Part shown: piece by piece, positions 1-11,027 of the stretch
Position numbering within the stretch: the first letter of the stretch is position 1
Layout: every line of letters begins with the position of its first letter
NCBI GenBank assembly: GCA_024516155.1
Contig: JAJJXM010000068.1
Span: forward strand, 244,295 to 308,294
Direction: 5' to 3'
Length of the DNA: 64,000 nt
Source of the DNA: Pyronema omphalodes
Lineage: Eukaryota > Ascomycota > Pezizomycetes > Pezizales > Pyronemataceae
The notes under the pieces: generated by a model
The model's input: the letters and a program-made list of their open reading frames with translations, nothing else
Databases searched by the model: none
Told to the model about the DNA's origin: nothing
Position numbers and translations under genes: made by a program

Positions 1-2292
1 GGATTGTAGAAAATGGTAGAAACGTAACCTTAGTGCGACAACCAACTTTCCACAAGCTAATTCGTGTTGGGCTGCCAAACGTATGTTATTCCACGATTGA
101 TGTCTGTAGTAAATGTTGTAAGAAATGCTAATATTCCCAGCGTCTTCGTGGTGAAATCTGGGAACTTACATCCGGATCGCTATATCTTCGCTTATTCAAC
201 CCAACTCTCTACAAAGACACCATTCAAGAATTCGAGGGACGACATTCTCTATCAATAGATGAGATTGAAAAGGATCTAAATCGATCATTACCAGAATACC
301 GCGGTTTCCAAAGCGAGGAAGGAATTGGCCGTCTCAGAAGAGTTCTCGGTGCATATTCCTGGGTAAATGAGGAAGTCGGATATTGTCAAGCTATGAACAT
401 TGTCACAGCTGCTTTATTGATGTGCGTATCTCCTTTTCGAGTGATGGTTCGTGTTAAAATCGTAACTAACGTATCACAGCTACATGTCGGAAGAGCAAGC
501 ATTCTTCGCCTTATCGACCCTGTGTGACCGCCTTGTCCCAGGATATTATTCGAATACCATGTACGGAACCCTGTTGGACCAGCGTGTATTCGAATCTTTG
601 GTCGAAAAGACAATGCCAATTCTCTGGGAGCACTTGGTAAAGGCAGATGTCCAACTCTCCGTCGTCTCCCTCCCCTGGTTTTTGTCTCTCTACATCAACT
701 CGATGCCCTTAGTCTTTGCCTTCCGTGTCCTCGACGTTTTCTTCCTCGAGGGTCCTAAGGTTTTATTCCAAATTGGACTTGCCATCCTCCGTATCAACGG
801 CGAGGAACTTCTTGATGCCACCGACGACGGTGCTTTCATCTCAATCCTAAAATCATACTTCTCTCGCCTGGACGAGAGTGCTCACCCTCGCTCGGATAAC
901 GAGAAGCTCCGAGCAGTTACTCGCTTCCAGGAATTAATGGTAGTCGCCTTCAAAGAGTTTTCAGGCATTACCGCAGCCACCATCTCCGAGCAGCGAGCGA
1001 AGCTTAAAGAAGGCGTAATGTCCTCCATCGAGTCATTCGCCAAACGCACACAGCTGCGTAACCTTGGCCCCGAGTCGAAACGGTTAAAACCAGAGGAACT
1101 TTCCGCCGTCTACGACCGCTACCACTCGGCCATTTACGAGCGACAATCCCGCCTCCAAAAACTAGCTGAAGAACTTGACCGCGTAGCAAGAAAACGTGGT
1201 GCCTCCTCTGCCGCCAGTATCAAATCCACCGCCACTGGTCCTTTAGGTTCTTCAGTTCCAAGCCCAGTCACAACCATGGACTACGAGACCTTTAAAGAGT
1301 TCCTAGCCTCAATCACAACCTGGGCAATCGCTGATCCACCCCCCCCTCCTCCAACCCCGGAGTTACTGCCCCCGAAAAAAGAAAAGAAATTCTCCCCATC
1401 ACCAGAGCCTGCTGAACACGAATTCCTGCAACGACTTTTCCGGCGCTGGGACGTCGGCATGACCTCCACCCTATCCCTTGGCGACATCGTAGCCGGCCTC
1501 GCAGACGTCGTAGGAAAACGAAAAGACCTAATGAGCATAATCGCCTACTGGTTCGAGCTCTACGACGACGACGGCGACGGAAAAGTCGACCGCGAAGGCA
1601 TCCTTCGTATTTCCGAAGCATTACTATTCGTAACGCGTCGCTCAGAAGAAGAAAAAGTCCTCAGCGCAGTCAGCGGGTTTATTAGAAGATGTTTCGAATA
1701 TGCAGATCCGGATAGACATAGAGAAAGAGATAGGGATGATGAACTTATTCCCACTTCTCCAGTCGAACGTGCAAATGCTGCCTTGAACCCACAGAGACCA
1801 CTGTATATCACACTGCCGACTTTTAGAATGGTCATCCTCGCGGATGAAACCTTGGAAAGCTTCTTTGAAACGGGATTTAGTGATTCCTTTAGATTGCTGC
1901 CCAGTGAGAATTCGCCGGTTCCTCCAACGGCTGCGGCTTACCTCCCGTCGGCTAAGGGGATTAGAGGCGTCTTGGATGGCCTGGTGGATGAAGCTACGAA
2001 GATGGCCGCGGAGGTCAGGAAGAGAATTGATCTTGAGCAGGAGGATGAGGGCGAGGAGGGTGAGGAGAAGGATGGTGATTTATTGAAAGGTGCGGATGCG
2101 GAGGCGGGGGTACAGGTTGTGGAAGCTAGTAGGCCGCAGCAGCTACAGGGGAAGGGAAGGAGTGATAGTTGTCCCGAGCAGAAGAGGAGTGTGTCACATT
2201 CTGGAGCACCAGGGGGGTCGAGTAGTGGTGGTGGGGTCGTGGAGTTTGAGGGTGAGGAGGCGAATGGAAAAGAACCGAAGGAGGAGAAGTAG
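1..2292 (+). CDS. TBC-domain Rab GTPase-activating protein with EF-hand (5' partial)
   Basis: The coding sequence is join(<3..80,141..421,480..2292); the 5' end lies outside the window. The protein is a TBC-type GAP for Rab GTPases, resembling the fungal Gyp2/Mdr1 group, and would act in vesicle transport. Exon 2 carries both catalytic fingers: the arginine finger in [15 protein letters not shown] and the glutamine finger in GYCQAMN. The TBC fold continues into exon 3 ([17 protein letters not shown], then [13 protein letters not shown]). A canonical calcium-binding EF-hand loop ([12 protein letters not shown]) lies at about nt 1561-1600, and a weaker EF-like helix (about 1450-1510) precedes it. 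A proline run lies near 1338-1370, and the C-terminus is acidic and low-complexity (2030-2290). TBC plus C-terminal EF-hand fits the GRAM-TBC-EF architecture; the GRAM part would lie upstream. No internal stop is seen. The identification follows from family motifs; the Rab substrate is not deducible. Confidence 0.93.
81..140 (+). other. Spliceosomal intron 1 of the TBC gene
   Basis: 60-nt intron, GTATGT...CCCAG. Removing it joins LPN to [13 protein letters not shown] in one frame, which is the typical start of a TBC domain. Confidence 0.9.
422..479 (+). other. Spliceosomal intron 2 of the TBC gene
   Basis: 58-nt intron, GTGCGT...TCACAG, with a TAACTAAC branch-site-like sequence about 12-18 nt before the acceptor. 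Removal splits an Ile codon (AT|C) and joins VTAALL-I to YMSEEQAFF. Confidence 0.9.
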
Positions 2293-2609
2293 GCGAATAA
2301 CAATGGGCCCGAATAGGCGAATGGCGATGAGCCGGAATAGGTGAATTGTAATGGCCAGAACAGGGGAAGTAGGCAAAGCAGACGTAGCCCGGAAAAGAAC
2401 GCATTTAGGACTTTGGACATTATTTGTAATAGATAGCAAGCAAGTAAGCTTATGATGGTATTTTGAATTGTCATTATCGCAATTGTGAATAGGCTATTTT
2501 GGACTTGGTGAAAGACAGAAAGAAGGAAAGAAAGAAAGACTTGTTGAAACGGATTAGAAATTGGTTTACCTTACTTACCTTATTTACTTAGTCTTTGTCA
2601 TGGTATGGG

Positions 2610-2615
2610 AATAAA
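2610..2615 (+). promoter_or_regulatory. Candidate polyadenylation signal of the TBC gene
   Basis: AATAAA lies about 320 bp after the TAG stop at 2290-2292. This is the first canonical hexamer downstream, so it is a plausible 3'-end signal. Fungal poly(A) signals are loose, so it is only a candidate. Confidence 0.35.
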
Positions 2616-2732
2616 TTAGGATAGAAATACTGTGGTTGTTTATTGATGGGCAAACTTTTCGGTGATGTGATACAAGGAGGCTATGAGGACTGCTGGGGAG
2701 AATATTATCGTAAATTCTGTGAAGATTGGTTA

Positions 2733-2762
2733 CAGGTTATAGATTACAGGTTATAGATTACA
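2733..2762. repeat. Two-copy 14-bp tandem repeat
   Basis: ACAGGTTATAGATT occurs twice in tandem, followed by a partial copy. Confidence 0.7.
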
Positions 2763-3017
2763 CATGACACATTACAGATCACACTCAACAGATAACAAAT
2801 TCAATTTTACAACAGTGACGTCATGTAAACTAGATGGATTGAAAATATATTTATACATTTATATATTTCTTCAAAATATAACAAAGAAAACTATATATAA
2901 ATAACTAAAACAATATACCTCCAAGCCAAATGAGATTGTATTCATCAGGCGTTGGTAGTTGGTGTCTATGTATATCATATCATATCTACTCGCTGTCATC
3001 TGTCATCTGGCGTTTAC

Positions 3018-3048
3018 GGAATATGGAATATGGAATATGGAATATGGA
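3018..3048. repeat. 7-bp minisatellite (GGAATAT)n
   Basis: Four direct copies of GGAATAT and a partial fifth. Confidence 0.85.
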
Positions 3049-3269
3049 AGTGTGGTTATGATTTGTACTAGATAATATGCTTTGATAAGCACACCCCCCC
3101 TTCCCCCCTATGGCTTAATTTCCTGCCATGATGATGTTTTCGGATACTTTGCGCTGTATAAATGGAGTAGTTGGTCAACAAACAAAGGATATCGTGACCT
3201 GTAACCCGTAACTATAAATATAACTATAACTGCTGGCTCATGAAGCTTCAAGCTGTGGATAAATATCAA

Positions 3270-3375
3270 GCCCTATAATGCCCCATAATGCCCCACAAAG
3301 CGCCATCGAACTGCCATTGAACTGCCATCGAACCTGATTAAACTCTATTGAACCCCATTAAACTCCATCGAAGAA
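3270..3375. repeat. Degenerate short tandem repeats
   Basis: Repeated variants of CCATAATGCC, then of GCCATYGAACT and CCATTRAACTC, give a run of 10-12 bp degenerate units. Confidence 0.55.
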
Positions 3376-3796
3376 TAAACCATCAAACCATCAAACCACA
3401 ACTCCAGACAACCAGCAAGTTCCTGAACATCTTGCTACTCCATCATCTCACGATCCGCTAGAAGTGTTCAAAGAAAAAAAACAAAAAAAAAAAAAAACAT
3501 ATCAACATCATACCAATCCTTTTTGCAAGCATACTTTATCTGAGTATTTTTCCACTGGCTGGCCGTTGGCATTATTCTTAGATTTAGATGAATTCCGGTC
3601 AGATTTCATGGTTCATCCCCTGGTTGACGGGATTTTTTTCTATCCCGCTGCAAATTGATTCCGTGTTACAGGGACCCTGCTTGACGTTCATACAGATTCT
3701 AGCCTACACTGCATTGCACTGCGCTGCTTCATAACCACTGCCACTGCCGCTGTGCTGATCCAAGGCTGTATGTAGCTGTTATAGCTGTATCACCCG

Positions 3797-3886
3797 TTAC
3801 CTCCCTCCCCATTACCTCCCTCCCCATTACCTCCCTCCCCATTACCTCCCTCCCCATACCTCGCTCCCCATACCTCCTCCTCCTCC
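3797..3886. repeat. 15-bp minisatellite (ATTACCTCCCTCCCC)n
   Basis: Four near-perfect units followed by two shortened ones (ATACCTCGCTCCCC and ATACCTCC). It is strongly pyrimidine-biased, so the opposite strand is a G/A-rich tract. Confidence 0.9.
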
Positions 3887-5080
3887 ATCCCTCCCGCACT
3901 CCAACCCCCTATTCAAAATCATTATGTGTATCATTCAACCGTAGCTACATATAGCGTATAAAATCCAGATCCGCATCGCAGCAGGAAACAGGATGATTAC
4001 GAATAACTTCATATCAGTAGCTATGATCCAGGTGACTGATATTTACAGACACTATATGATATCTTTCTCGATGTCTTGGCTGGGGGTTAGAAGTTGAGAT
4101 TGTAGATGTGTTAACATTATTAACATTATTTTGGATTTTCTGATGTTTTGCTGGTAAATTCCAACAATCGAGAAACTGGTGATGGATATGCGTGATGTAG
4201 GATATTGAAAAGTGGTTTCTGAATGCTCCGTTGATCTTCTGGTAGTTGTTGTTATCACCAGGGTATTTGTATTCTTGTCTCTTATTTATGCTCGACATGG
4301 TCTCGGTATATTCTGCTATTCTGCTATTTTGTCTCAAACTGGAGGGAAGGTTGTTACCTCGTACATAAGATTTACGTAGGTGATGAATCTGGGAGGAGAT
4401 TATGATTAGAGGAGCAGTAGCTGATGCTGTTACAAGAGTTACTAGTCAATTCACATACTATCACTCACTGGCAGTGATACTGACAGATACAGGCGAAAAA
4501 GAAAAAAAAATTGAATTTAAAGGAAATAAAGGCAAGGGCACGAGAGTCTATACTCAAGGTCTCACTAGGTTCTACTCCTGTAGCTCTCGAAAAATGGTTG
4601 CCGTGGAACCCGGGAGCGACAGCGTGAGATGATATGACTGAGTCTGCTGGGTAATACAAATGAGCTGACACCGAATAACGACAACACTTAGCGCAGAAGG
4701 AATAAGGTAGAAGATGTTTTTGTCATCTAGAAATTTTAGAAACTTAGAAGGACCTGTCAGGAAACTCTAATATACCTTGACCGCTGCTAATCTCCTGGAG
4801 AAGACAGTGTGCACCAAATCATAGGTAACTGAGCTTTGAGCTGTCTAGGAATGATAGAGCATATCCCAAACTCAAGAAAGAGTATAAGCCGTGGAATGAT
4901 TTTCCTGTCTACTTTAAAGAACCGAAGACTGTAGTGAATAAAAGCTCCGAGCAGTTTTCCGGCCGGGATTCAGCCCGAACGTAACCCCTCATCTGGAGCG
5001 CATATCCCACATTGACTATCCAGCGTGAAGTCATTTGGCTGGGTGCAGGCTTCAGCATGCAGTATTAATCGTGTGGATGT

Positions 5081-5515
5081 ATGGAAGTTATGCTTTGTGG
5101 GTATATTAAGCTTGTGCCTAGTGATGTTGCTTCTTGTCGATTGTTGTGGATTACGGGATTTACTTCGGATCTAGTGATACCTCATGATGCACCACCGGCA
5201 ATTCAAGAACGTTCGTTAATCGCGAGTATGTCTCTATTGGTCATGATTATTTTGCGTATATTTTTTCGAACTCTCCCATGGGATCCCGAAGTCTTGGCAA
5301 GTTTGTTGCGCTGGTCTCGTGTCATTTCGCACGGGGTTTTCGTTGGTTTTTGGATGATCGTGCGTCGGTTGCGTCAGACAGTATTGGCTCCTTCAAGTTT
5401 CCTCCCATGCTCATACTGCTATATCTGTTGTCATGGTCCTTTACCTTTGTCGTTTTCAGTGATGTATCTGTACATCTTCAGGCAAGATGACGTTCGATTG
5501 ATTGTACGGCCTTGA
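5081..5515 (+). CDS. Hypothetical small hydrophobic ORF (uncertain)
   Basis: A 144-codon ATG-initiated frame with no family that I recognise. Its middle is hydrophobic (for example SLLVMIILRIFF and VFVGFWMIV), so a membrane protein is possible. It stands alone in gene-poor subtelomeric DNA; I see no introns, no clear promoter and no conserved domain. The hydrophobicity may simply reflect T-rich composition on this strand. It could equally be a chance frame or the decayed remnant of a subtelomeric gene. Confidence 0.2.
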   Translation: MEVMLCGYIKLVPSDVASCRLLWITGFTSDLVIPHDAPPAIQERSLIASMSLLVMIILRIFFRTLPWDPEVLASLLRWSRVISHGVFVGFWMIVRRLRQTVLAPSSFLPCSYCYICCHGPLPLSFSVMYLYIFRQDDVRLIVRP

Positions 5516-6310
5516 GTCGTAATTGTGAGCCGGCAAAGGAGAAATGGCGCCGGGCATAGGTTGTTAACTTCATAAGGCGAAGGTATAGTGGTTTAAAGTG
5601 GTGAATTGGAAAAGGTGGAGAAAAACGATTCCGCGTAAGGCCTTTATTAATGATAAGAGAGAGGAGTATGGGGATGACAAATGTTTAGCAGTTTGCTCAA
5701 CTGAGTAGACATTGAGAATATGTATTGTATCATGAATATGAGGTGGAGGATGAAGTTATGGTGGTGACAACATTGCTAATGCAGCATGTGCCGCGATTGT
5801 TTCACAGCATCACGAAAAAGGATAAAAGAATCTGTGGTAACAAGCTAAGAACATGAAATTATGATTCCGGGATAAATTGAGGGTCGAAAGCTGCAGGACG
5901 TTTTACAAGTGTCGTCCTGCCGCGAGAAGTATTCGTCAGCTTCTATCTAGCGTCACAAATTGACACCCCAGGACGTGCCGACCCGCTTGATTTGCTGCCA
6001 TGCCACGCAAACCAATTTGTGGAATGTCTACGTAATCTAAGCATAATTCTAAACCCTCCGTTACGAAGCACAATGCTATACCACGTCATAAATGGAAGTT
6101 TTGTTTTTTCAGTTAACTCTTTCGTCGGTTTGGATATCGGGAATCAAGGGGATACGAAATGATATACGTACCGGGTTCGTAGATATACGTCAGCTTAGGG
6201 ATACTAACACAGCAGCTAATAGAGAGTATCAGCTGTCAAGTTTCAGAGCGTAGTACGCGTTGGTTGCCTCGATGCACATACCGTGTTTGACGTCATGCCC
6301 ATGGATAACC
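5516..6310. other. Intergenic DNA, nothing recognised
   Basis: AT-rich sequence without a supported ORF, RNA gene or transposon signature. Confidence 0.5.
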
Positions 6311-6374
6311 CAATGATGAAGCAATGATGAAGCACTGATGAGGCACTGACGAAGCACTGACCAAGCACTGACGA
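6311..6374. repeat. 11-bp minisatellite
   Basis: About six units of the type GCACTGATGAA (variants GCAATGATGAA, GCACTGACGAA, GCACTGACCAA) in tandem. Confidence 0.8.
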
Positions 6375-6984
6375 CGGAAGACGTACAACATCTACAGGAA
6401 TTGTCGCCACCGTGAAAAAAGCGGCAAACTGTCGGCAAATCAGGTTTCGTCGGCTAGTTTCAGAACGTATAAAGAGGTCCTCTTCGCCGTTTTTGACTTC
6501 TGGCCATCATTTCAGAATATCTGCCCCCACATTGCCTACATCCTCTCTCCTCATTCTGCAACTATTCAACAAGTTAACAGAGATTCTCTCTGAGACCTCA
6601 AAAAGAATGGCTTACGTCTCCATGTTTCCTAATTCACTTCGTTGATATCACTGTGTTGATAGGCTTTTTAATCATACATTCATTCAAAGCATCAAAGGCC
6701 GATGCAGATAACAGTAATATATATGCCAACCATTTTTCCTGTTATCGAACCCACTTGAAAGCGGTCAGCTTAATTGACAAGAAGAGCAATTGTGAGTCAC
6801 TACAGAAAACACAAACGCATCACGGTACCTGGTTGCGTTTTAACTGTTGTAGTGTGTGCCCACCCTATGGTACATGTAATGGTATAAGTTTTATACAGTC
6901 TTTCTGTATATGTTTGCCTAGTGGGATAGAACAGGTTTATGATTTACATATACATTTTTAAACATGTGATATACCCGTTTATAC
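6375..6984. other. Intergenic DNA, nothing recognised
   Basis: Only short open frames without conserved motifs. No supported gene. Confidence 0.5.
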
Positions 6985-7130
6985 CACAACGGAAGAAATA
7001 CAATCGCGGGGATAACAAAAAGATATAACCTTCCACTAGAAATACAATCCAGTAGATGACACAAAGATATAACATTCTATAAAATATACAATCCGTAGAT
7101 AAAAAAAAGATATAACATTCTATAATCTAA
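6985..7130. repeat. Three tandem copies of a ~50-bp AT-rich unit
   Basis: Three degenerate units share ATACAATC...GTAGAT...AAAGATATAAC. The last two also share CATTCTATAA. They run directly up to the flank of the A6C array. Confidence 0.75.
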
Positions 7131-7242
7131 ACAAAAAATTCGGACTGAAAACATCACAATACTAGCTAAATTACCAATGATTGATGGAAATAATGTGGTA
7201 GAATCTTTGTTTATTCAGACGAGCACTACTGAACTATATGAT

Positions 7243-7487
7243 AAAAAAAAAAAAAAAAACAAAAAACAAAAAACAAAAAACAAAAAACAAAAAACAAAAA
7301 ACAAAAAACAAAAAACAAAAAACAAAAAACAAAAAACAAAAAACAAAAAACAAAAAACAAAAAACAAAAACAAAAAACAAAAAACAAAAAACAAAAAACA
7401 AAAAACAAAAAACAAAAAACAAAAAACAAAAAACAAAAACAAAAACAAAAAACAAAAAACAAAAAACAAAAAACAAAAAACAAAAAA
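7243..7487. repeat. (CAAAAAA)n microsatellite, ~245 bp
   Basis: About 33 copies of a 7-bp A6C unit with a few A5C units (near 7366, 7434 and 7440). One strand is pure A/C and the other pure T/G. Long open frames in all phases are artefacts of the repeat. The length is unusual for a heptamer; see findings. Confidence 0.95.
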
Positions 7488-8471
7488 CGCCATTGCCTCA
7501 GCTCATATCCAGCTTTCTGCAGTTTTTTAGTCAGTATTTTTTCCGCTGCAAGGCTGATGTTCTGCTTTTTTTCTTCCGTTTTTTTGTCCTTCCTGCCATG
7601 ATGTGTCGTAGCCTGTGATGCTCCCAGGTCAGCTGATGTAGCATCAATCTCCTCCGCTACCAAAAGGTTGCCAGTGGCACCTTGCGAAATGGTTCCGGGT
7701 CCATATCACTGCAGATAGAGGACATTCAGAATTTTTTTTTGATTGAATGAGGTGTTCGAGTTAGATTTTGTCAAAGTCGAGGTACCATTGTCCCACCTAA
7801 TCGACATGACGGCGGATTGATATACCCTCTCTTTGTCATTCCTGTTTTAGGCGGCGCTATAAGTATTAGTTTCTCATTGTCAGGTTTCCACCTCCATCTT
7901 GGTGTCATTATGACGTCAATGCCAACGTACAACCTCACTCGCCGTTAAGCCAACCGCTGAAACGTCTCCCAAACTCCCCACAGCATCCCTAGACGAACCC
8001 CCGGTACCCTACAATCGCCACCTTATGGAACAAGGAGAGACAGAGGTGGGGGAAAAGAGGGAAATCGAGATGAAGGACAAGGTGGAGGAACCCATTATGA
8101 TCACAAGAAATACGACGACAAAACATCATGCCTACTGGATTTGAAGAGGCCTAGCTCGCATTAGCAATCTTCCCAATCCTCGTGCAGGCTATCGGCTTGT
8201 GGTTTGACGGGCTGTCAACGATGAAGCGGATGTAAGAACTTTTGGTTTGACGAGTTGGGCAATCGATTTATAAATCACGTATTGGTCAATGGAAGATGAT
8301 TGAAATCAATTGTATTGAAGAACTGGTTGGAGTTTTCGGTTGGGAGGGGAAGGAATATGTAATCAGAAAATGTGGTGCACTTTGGTGATATGTAGAAATT
8401 ATCATTAATAAACATATGTTCTCCAAAAACCCCATAGACCAATGTCTGAGTGTTTCCATGACGATGAAGAA
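7488..8471. other. Intergenic DNA; possible short coding remnant near 8025
   Basis: No recognised gene. An ATG at 8025 opens a 39-codon charged frame (MEQGETEVGEKREIEMKDKV...) that ends at 8144. It may be the 5' remnant of a gene or chance. Nothing else is supportable. Confidence 0.4.
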
Positions 8472-8671
8472 TCTATACATATGCTATTATAAACTGAAGA
8501 ATCTTATACAATTGCCTGTATAAATTTTCGCGCTAGTCAAATATTTATACACATGCTATTATAAATCGAGAAATCTTATACAATTGCCTGTATAAATATT
8601 TGACTAGCGCGAAAACTTATACACATGGTATTATAAGTCAGATTTTTAAACAAGCAATCAGTATAAATTCT
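8472..8671. repeat. Three ~72-bp direct repeats containing a 26-bp perfect inverted repeat
   Basis: Units start at about 8472, 8545 and 8616. Each has CTATTATAA or GTATTATAA, and the first two share CTTATACAATTGCCTGTATAAAT. The arms 8525-8550 and 8590-8615 are perfect 26-bp inverted repeats (TTTTCGCGCTAGTCAAATAT...) around a 39-bp spacer. This resembles the terminal or subterminal part of a DNA transposon or MITE, but no transposase is near. Confidence 0.85.
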
Positions 8672-9134
8672 GTTTAGATTCTTCGCATGTATATGTTTTT
8701 TGGTGGGGAACTTGTATAACATATACAATCTTGGTGGCAAAAATGTACCATAGTGCCATCTCTATCACGCGGAATCGGTTACAAATACACCTCGATTCCG
8801 ATCCCCCCCAGCTGTCGCTACAACCACACAGAAATCGACAGATTTTCGTGCGGTATCGTCATCAGCGATATCGATTTACCCAGCTGAGGCATCTTTAGAC
8901 CAGACCGCTCTTTTTCGTTGTGCAAACAGTGAAACAGCGGTTTTGGACGCCTGGAGCAGCACCCAGCGATGGACTCCATCAACACCCCCCAACTCAACAT
9001 TCATCTTTCCCATCAAAATCGGAGCTTCTCCCACCTCTTCTCATCAAAGAAAAGCAATCCCAGAAAGCCAATGGCCCCACACGCCTCCACTGCGAAGAAA
9101 ACACCAGAGCTCCCCATTGTCCGTCCAGGACTGC
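8672..9134. other. Intergenic DNA next to the LINE 3' end
   Basis: It holds an open frame of 63 codons (from 8969, MDSINTPQLNIHLSHQ...) that could be an old 5' exon, but I recognise no family. Nothing else is supportable. Confidence 0.4.
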
Positions 9135-9206
9135 GGACTGGACCAGACTACATGGTGTAGTCCAGTCCAGTCCAATGTTTTCAAACACTGCGACCATGTA
9201 GTCTGG
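9135..9206. repeat. Compound inverted repeats at the LINE 3' junction
   Basis: GGACTG...GACTACA-TGG-TGTAGTC-CAGTCC (9135-9168) forms a near-perfect hairpin. In addition CCAGACTACATGGT (9143-9156) is exactly inverted at 9193-9206, immediately before the LINE tail. The AGTCC motif is also tandemly repeated at 9158-9173. Confidence 0.85.
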
Positions 9207-9615
9207 TTTGTTTTTGTTTTGTTTTGTATCACACACTGTTCGAGGCCTGAAAGGCCTATGCACGAAGAAAAGACTCATCCTGTCCTCGTGGCCAAGACCA
9301 CCTAATGAGGCGCCCCTATCTCCTATCCCCGTTACACACCCCGTAAAGAGAAAAGAAAGAAAGGAAAAAAACCAGTCAAGCCATACACCCCGCAGAAGAA
9401 GAAAAAAGAGAATAGAAAAGAAAAAGGAGACGAAGCCGCTTAGAAGCGGACCGCTCGAAAACACCGCGAGGAACTCTAAAGGAAACAAAAGAAACGTGTC
9501 CTCACCAAACGAAAAAGAAAAAAGGGAAAAACCCTGTCCTTCATCGCCTTATTCCCCGTGTCCTCCGCTATTGGACCCACTCACCCGTGCCTTTCTTATC
9601 CAACGCAACGCCTGC
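9207..9615 (-). pseudogene. LINE: last codons, stop, 3' UTR and A-rich tail
   Basis: After removal of A1 the minus-strand frame continues from ...EYLAATAVGR through CVG to a TAA at 9598-9596. The remainder is a pyrimidine-rich 3' UTR. It ends in an ACAAAACAAAACAAAAACAAA tail (minus strand, about 9227-9207), typical of LINE 3' ends. The A-rich tail marks the true 3' boundary of the insertion. Confidence 0.75.
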
Positions 9616-11027
9616 TGTGAACCTGGGCACAGTCCTAACTATGCAGAGGCTTTTCGGTTGTATCTCGAGTTCTTCGTTCTTGATGTAGACAAACACTTCG
9701 TTCCCAAGAACTAACAGACACTTCGTTCCCAAGAACTAATGGAGCTTGTTTCCAAAGATAAAGCTAGGAAGAGAATTAATCGATCACAGGCAGAATGAAT
9801 TTAATGTTGTCTTCAGAGGTTTTCGTTGGTGTAGATTTGGTATCGTCGCGTAGAGGATCCATCGCTGATAATTCAGGAGACAGAGGGAAGACATAGGGTC
9901 TTTTATAGACTTTAATCTACAAATTCGCCCAGCCTTCCTTAGCGAACGAATTGCCAAACTGAGCTTAACAGATAACACATGGGTTACAGCTGTGACGCAT
10001 TTGCTGAGGCTTGCATCATGCTCAGCGCGCAATTAAATTAATTGCTCACTTGCATAATGCCCGCCCTGGTCAGATTAATCCTGGAAATAGCTCACCGTAC
10101 TACCACACCTTCCAATGAGGTGCTGGGGTTATGAGTTACACCGGAGGGTAACTCCGTCTGACTGCATCATGCATGAACTCTTGTGAAAATGATGCATGAG
10201 TCATTTATCGTATGGGTCGCGCCATCATGGATCTCCCTAGAGAATCTCGATTGCAAGTAGAGGTCACTGACATCATAAGGCATCCTGATGCCCTACCGGG
10301 GTGGATCACTCCATCACATTACTGTTTGATGTCATATGTGCCCCACCTGCGCGCACTTGCGCGCAGCCACACCCTGCTGTGGATGCAAACGCCGTCTTGT
10401 TCTAAGTTGGCATCTCTACGCCCAAGGACGCATCATATCAGTTTCAGCAAACAGGTTTCCTGAGTGGAGTTCCCTGCTGAACGTCGTCTCATGCTGATGC
10501 ACTGTTGACCCTTGTCCTGCATTCCACTCCTGTTTGCTGACTAGACTCTGCCTTATCTCTTCGCCCAACTGTTCACCCGACTCGTCACACCGGATGACAC
10601 CCTTGCGCCGCATCTGCATCTTCTTCGAATCTCCTGTTGCTATGCAGCCCCTCTCGTAGGCGTGTATTGCCGAATACTCTTCAGGTGTAAGGAGGTGACC
10701 TATCGTCGTCTTCTTCCTTCTCCATCAGCATCGTTCGTAGTTGTCTCAAGGGTAAGTCGACACCCTTGAGGTATGTGTTCCTTCACCTTCTCCGTGCTGC
10801 ATCCTCCCAAACTGACAGTGAATGATAGTTTCAAGGCCTCGGGCCGGGATCCCTGTGATGTCCTATTGGAAAGTCACCAATCACGTGACGTGGCTAGCCG
10901 GAGCTCCTCTGGGGGGTTCTGGCCCGGGATACTAACATAATTATTCATTCTCCTGTCAAGTTTGCCATATTCTCCATAGCGTTATATATGATACCTATTG
11001 TATTCTCGCACATTATAGGGTGTGACA
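9616..11027 (-). mobile_element. Solo LTR, family A, copy A1
   Basis: A 1412-bp LTR, TGTGAACCTGGG...GGGTGTGACA in plus orientation, flanked by perfect 5-bp target duplications CCTGC (9611-9615 and 11028-11032). Orientation is taken from a TATA box (TATAAAAG on the minus strand, about 9899-9906). It is an inverted copy of A2 and A3. It contains the perfect hairpin CTGCGCGCA-CT-TGCGCGCAG (10347-10366). It holds no coding sequence; internal recombination left a single LTR inside the LINE. Confidence 0.92.

Larger units (their letters stand above)
2293..5080. other. Intergenic DNA without recognisable genes
   Basis: This stretch holds the 3' flank of the TBC gene and AT-rich sequence with several short tandem arrays, listed separately. 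Open frames here are short and lack homology signals or codon structure that I can support. No RNA gene was recognised. Confidence 0.6.

Noticed and set aside
64..258. ORF reading through the first intron of the TBC gene
   Set aside because: Splicing at 81-140 gives the conserved TBC sequence, whereas this frame does not.
1560..1835. Minus-strand ORFs opposite the TBC gene
   Set aside because: Shadows of the coding strand; no conserved features.
4960..5010. Resemblance to a family-A LTR segment (GGCCGGGATT... CTGGAGC)
   Set aside because: Only a few short words match and their order differs; not enough to call a fragment.
7177..7618. Long Lys/Asn/Gln- and Phe/Cys-rich open frames
   Set aside because: They arise only from the A6C array, which has no stop codon in several phases on either strand.
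9208..9714. 168-codon plus-strand ORF rich in Lys/Arg/Pro
   Set aside because: Antisense to the pyrimidine-rich 3' UTR of the LINE and crossing the A1 LTR boundary; not a gene.
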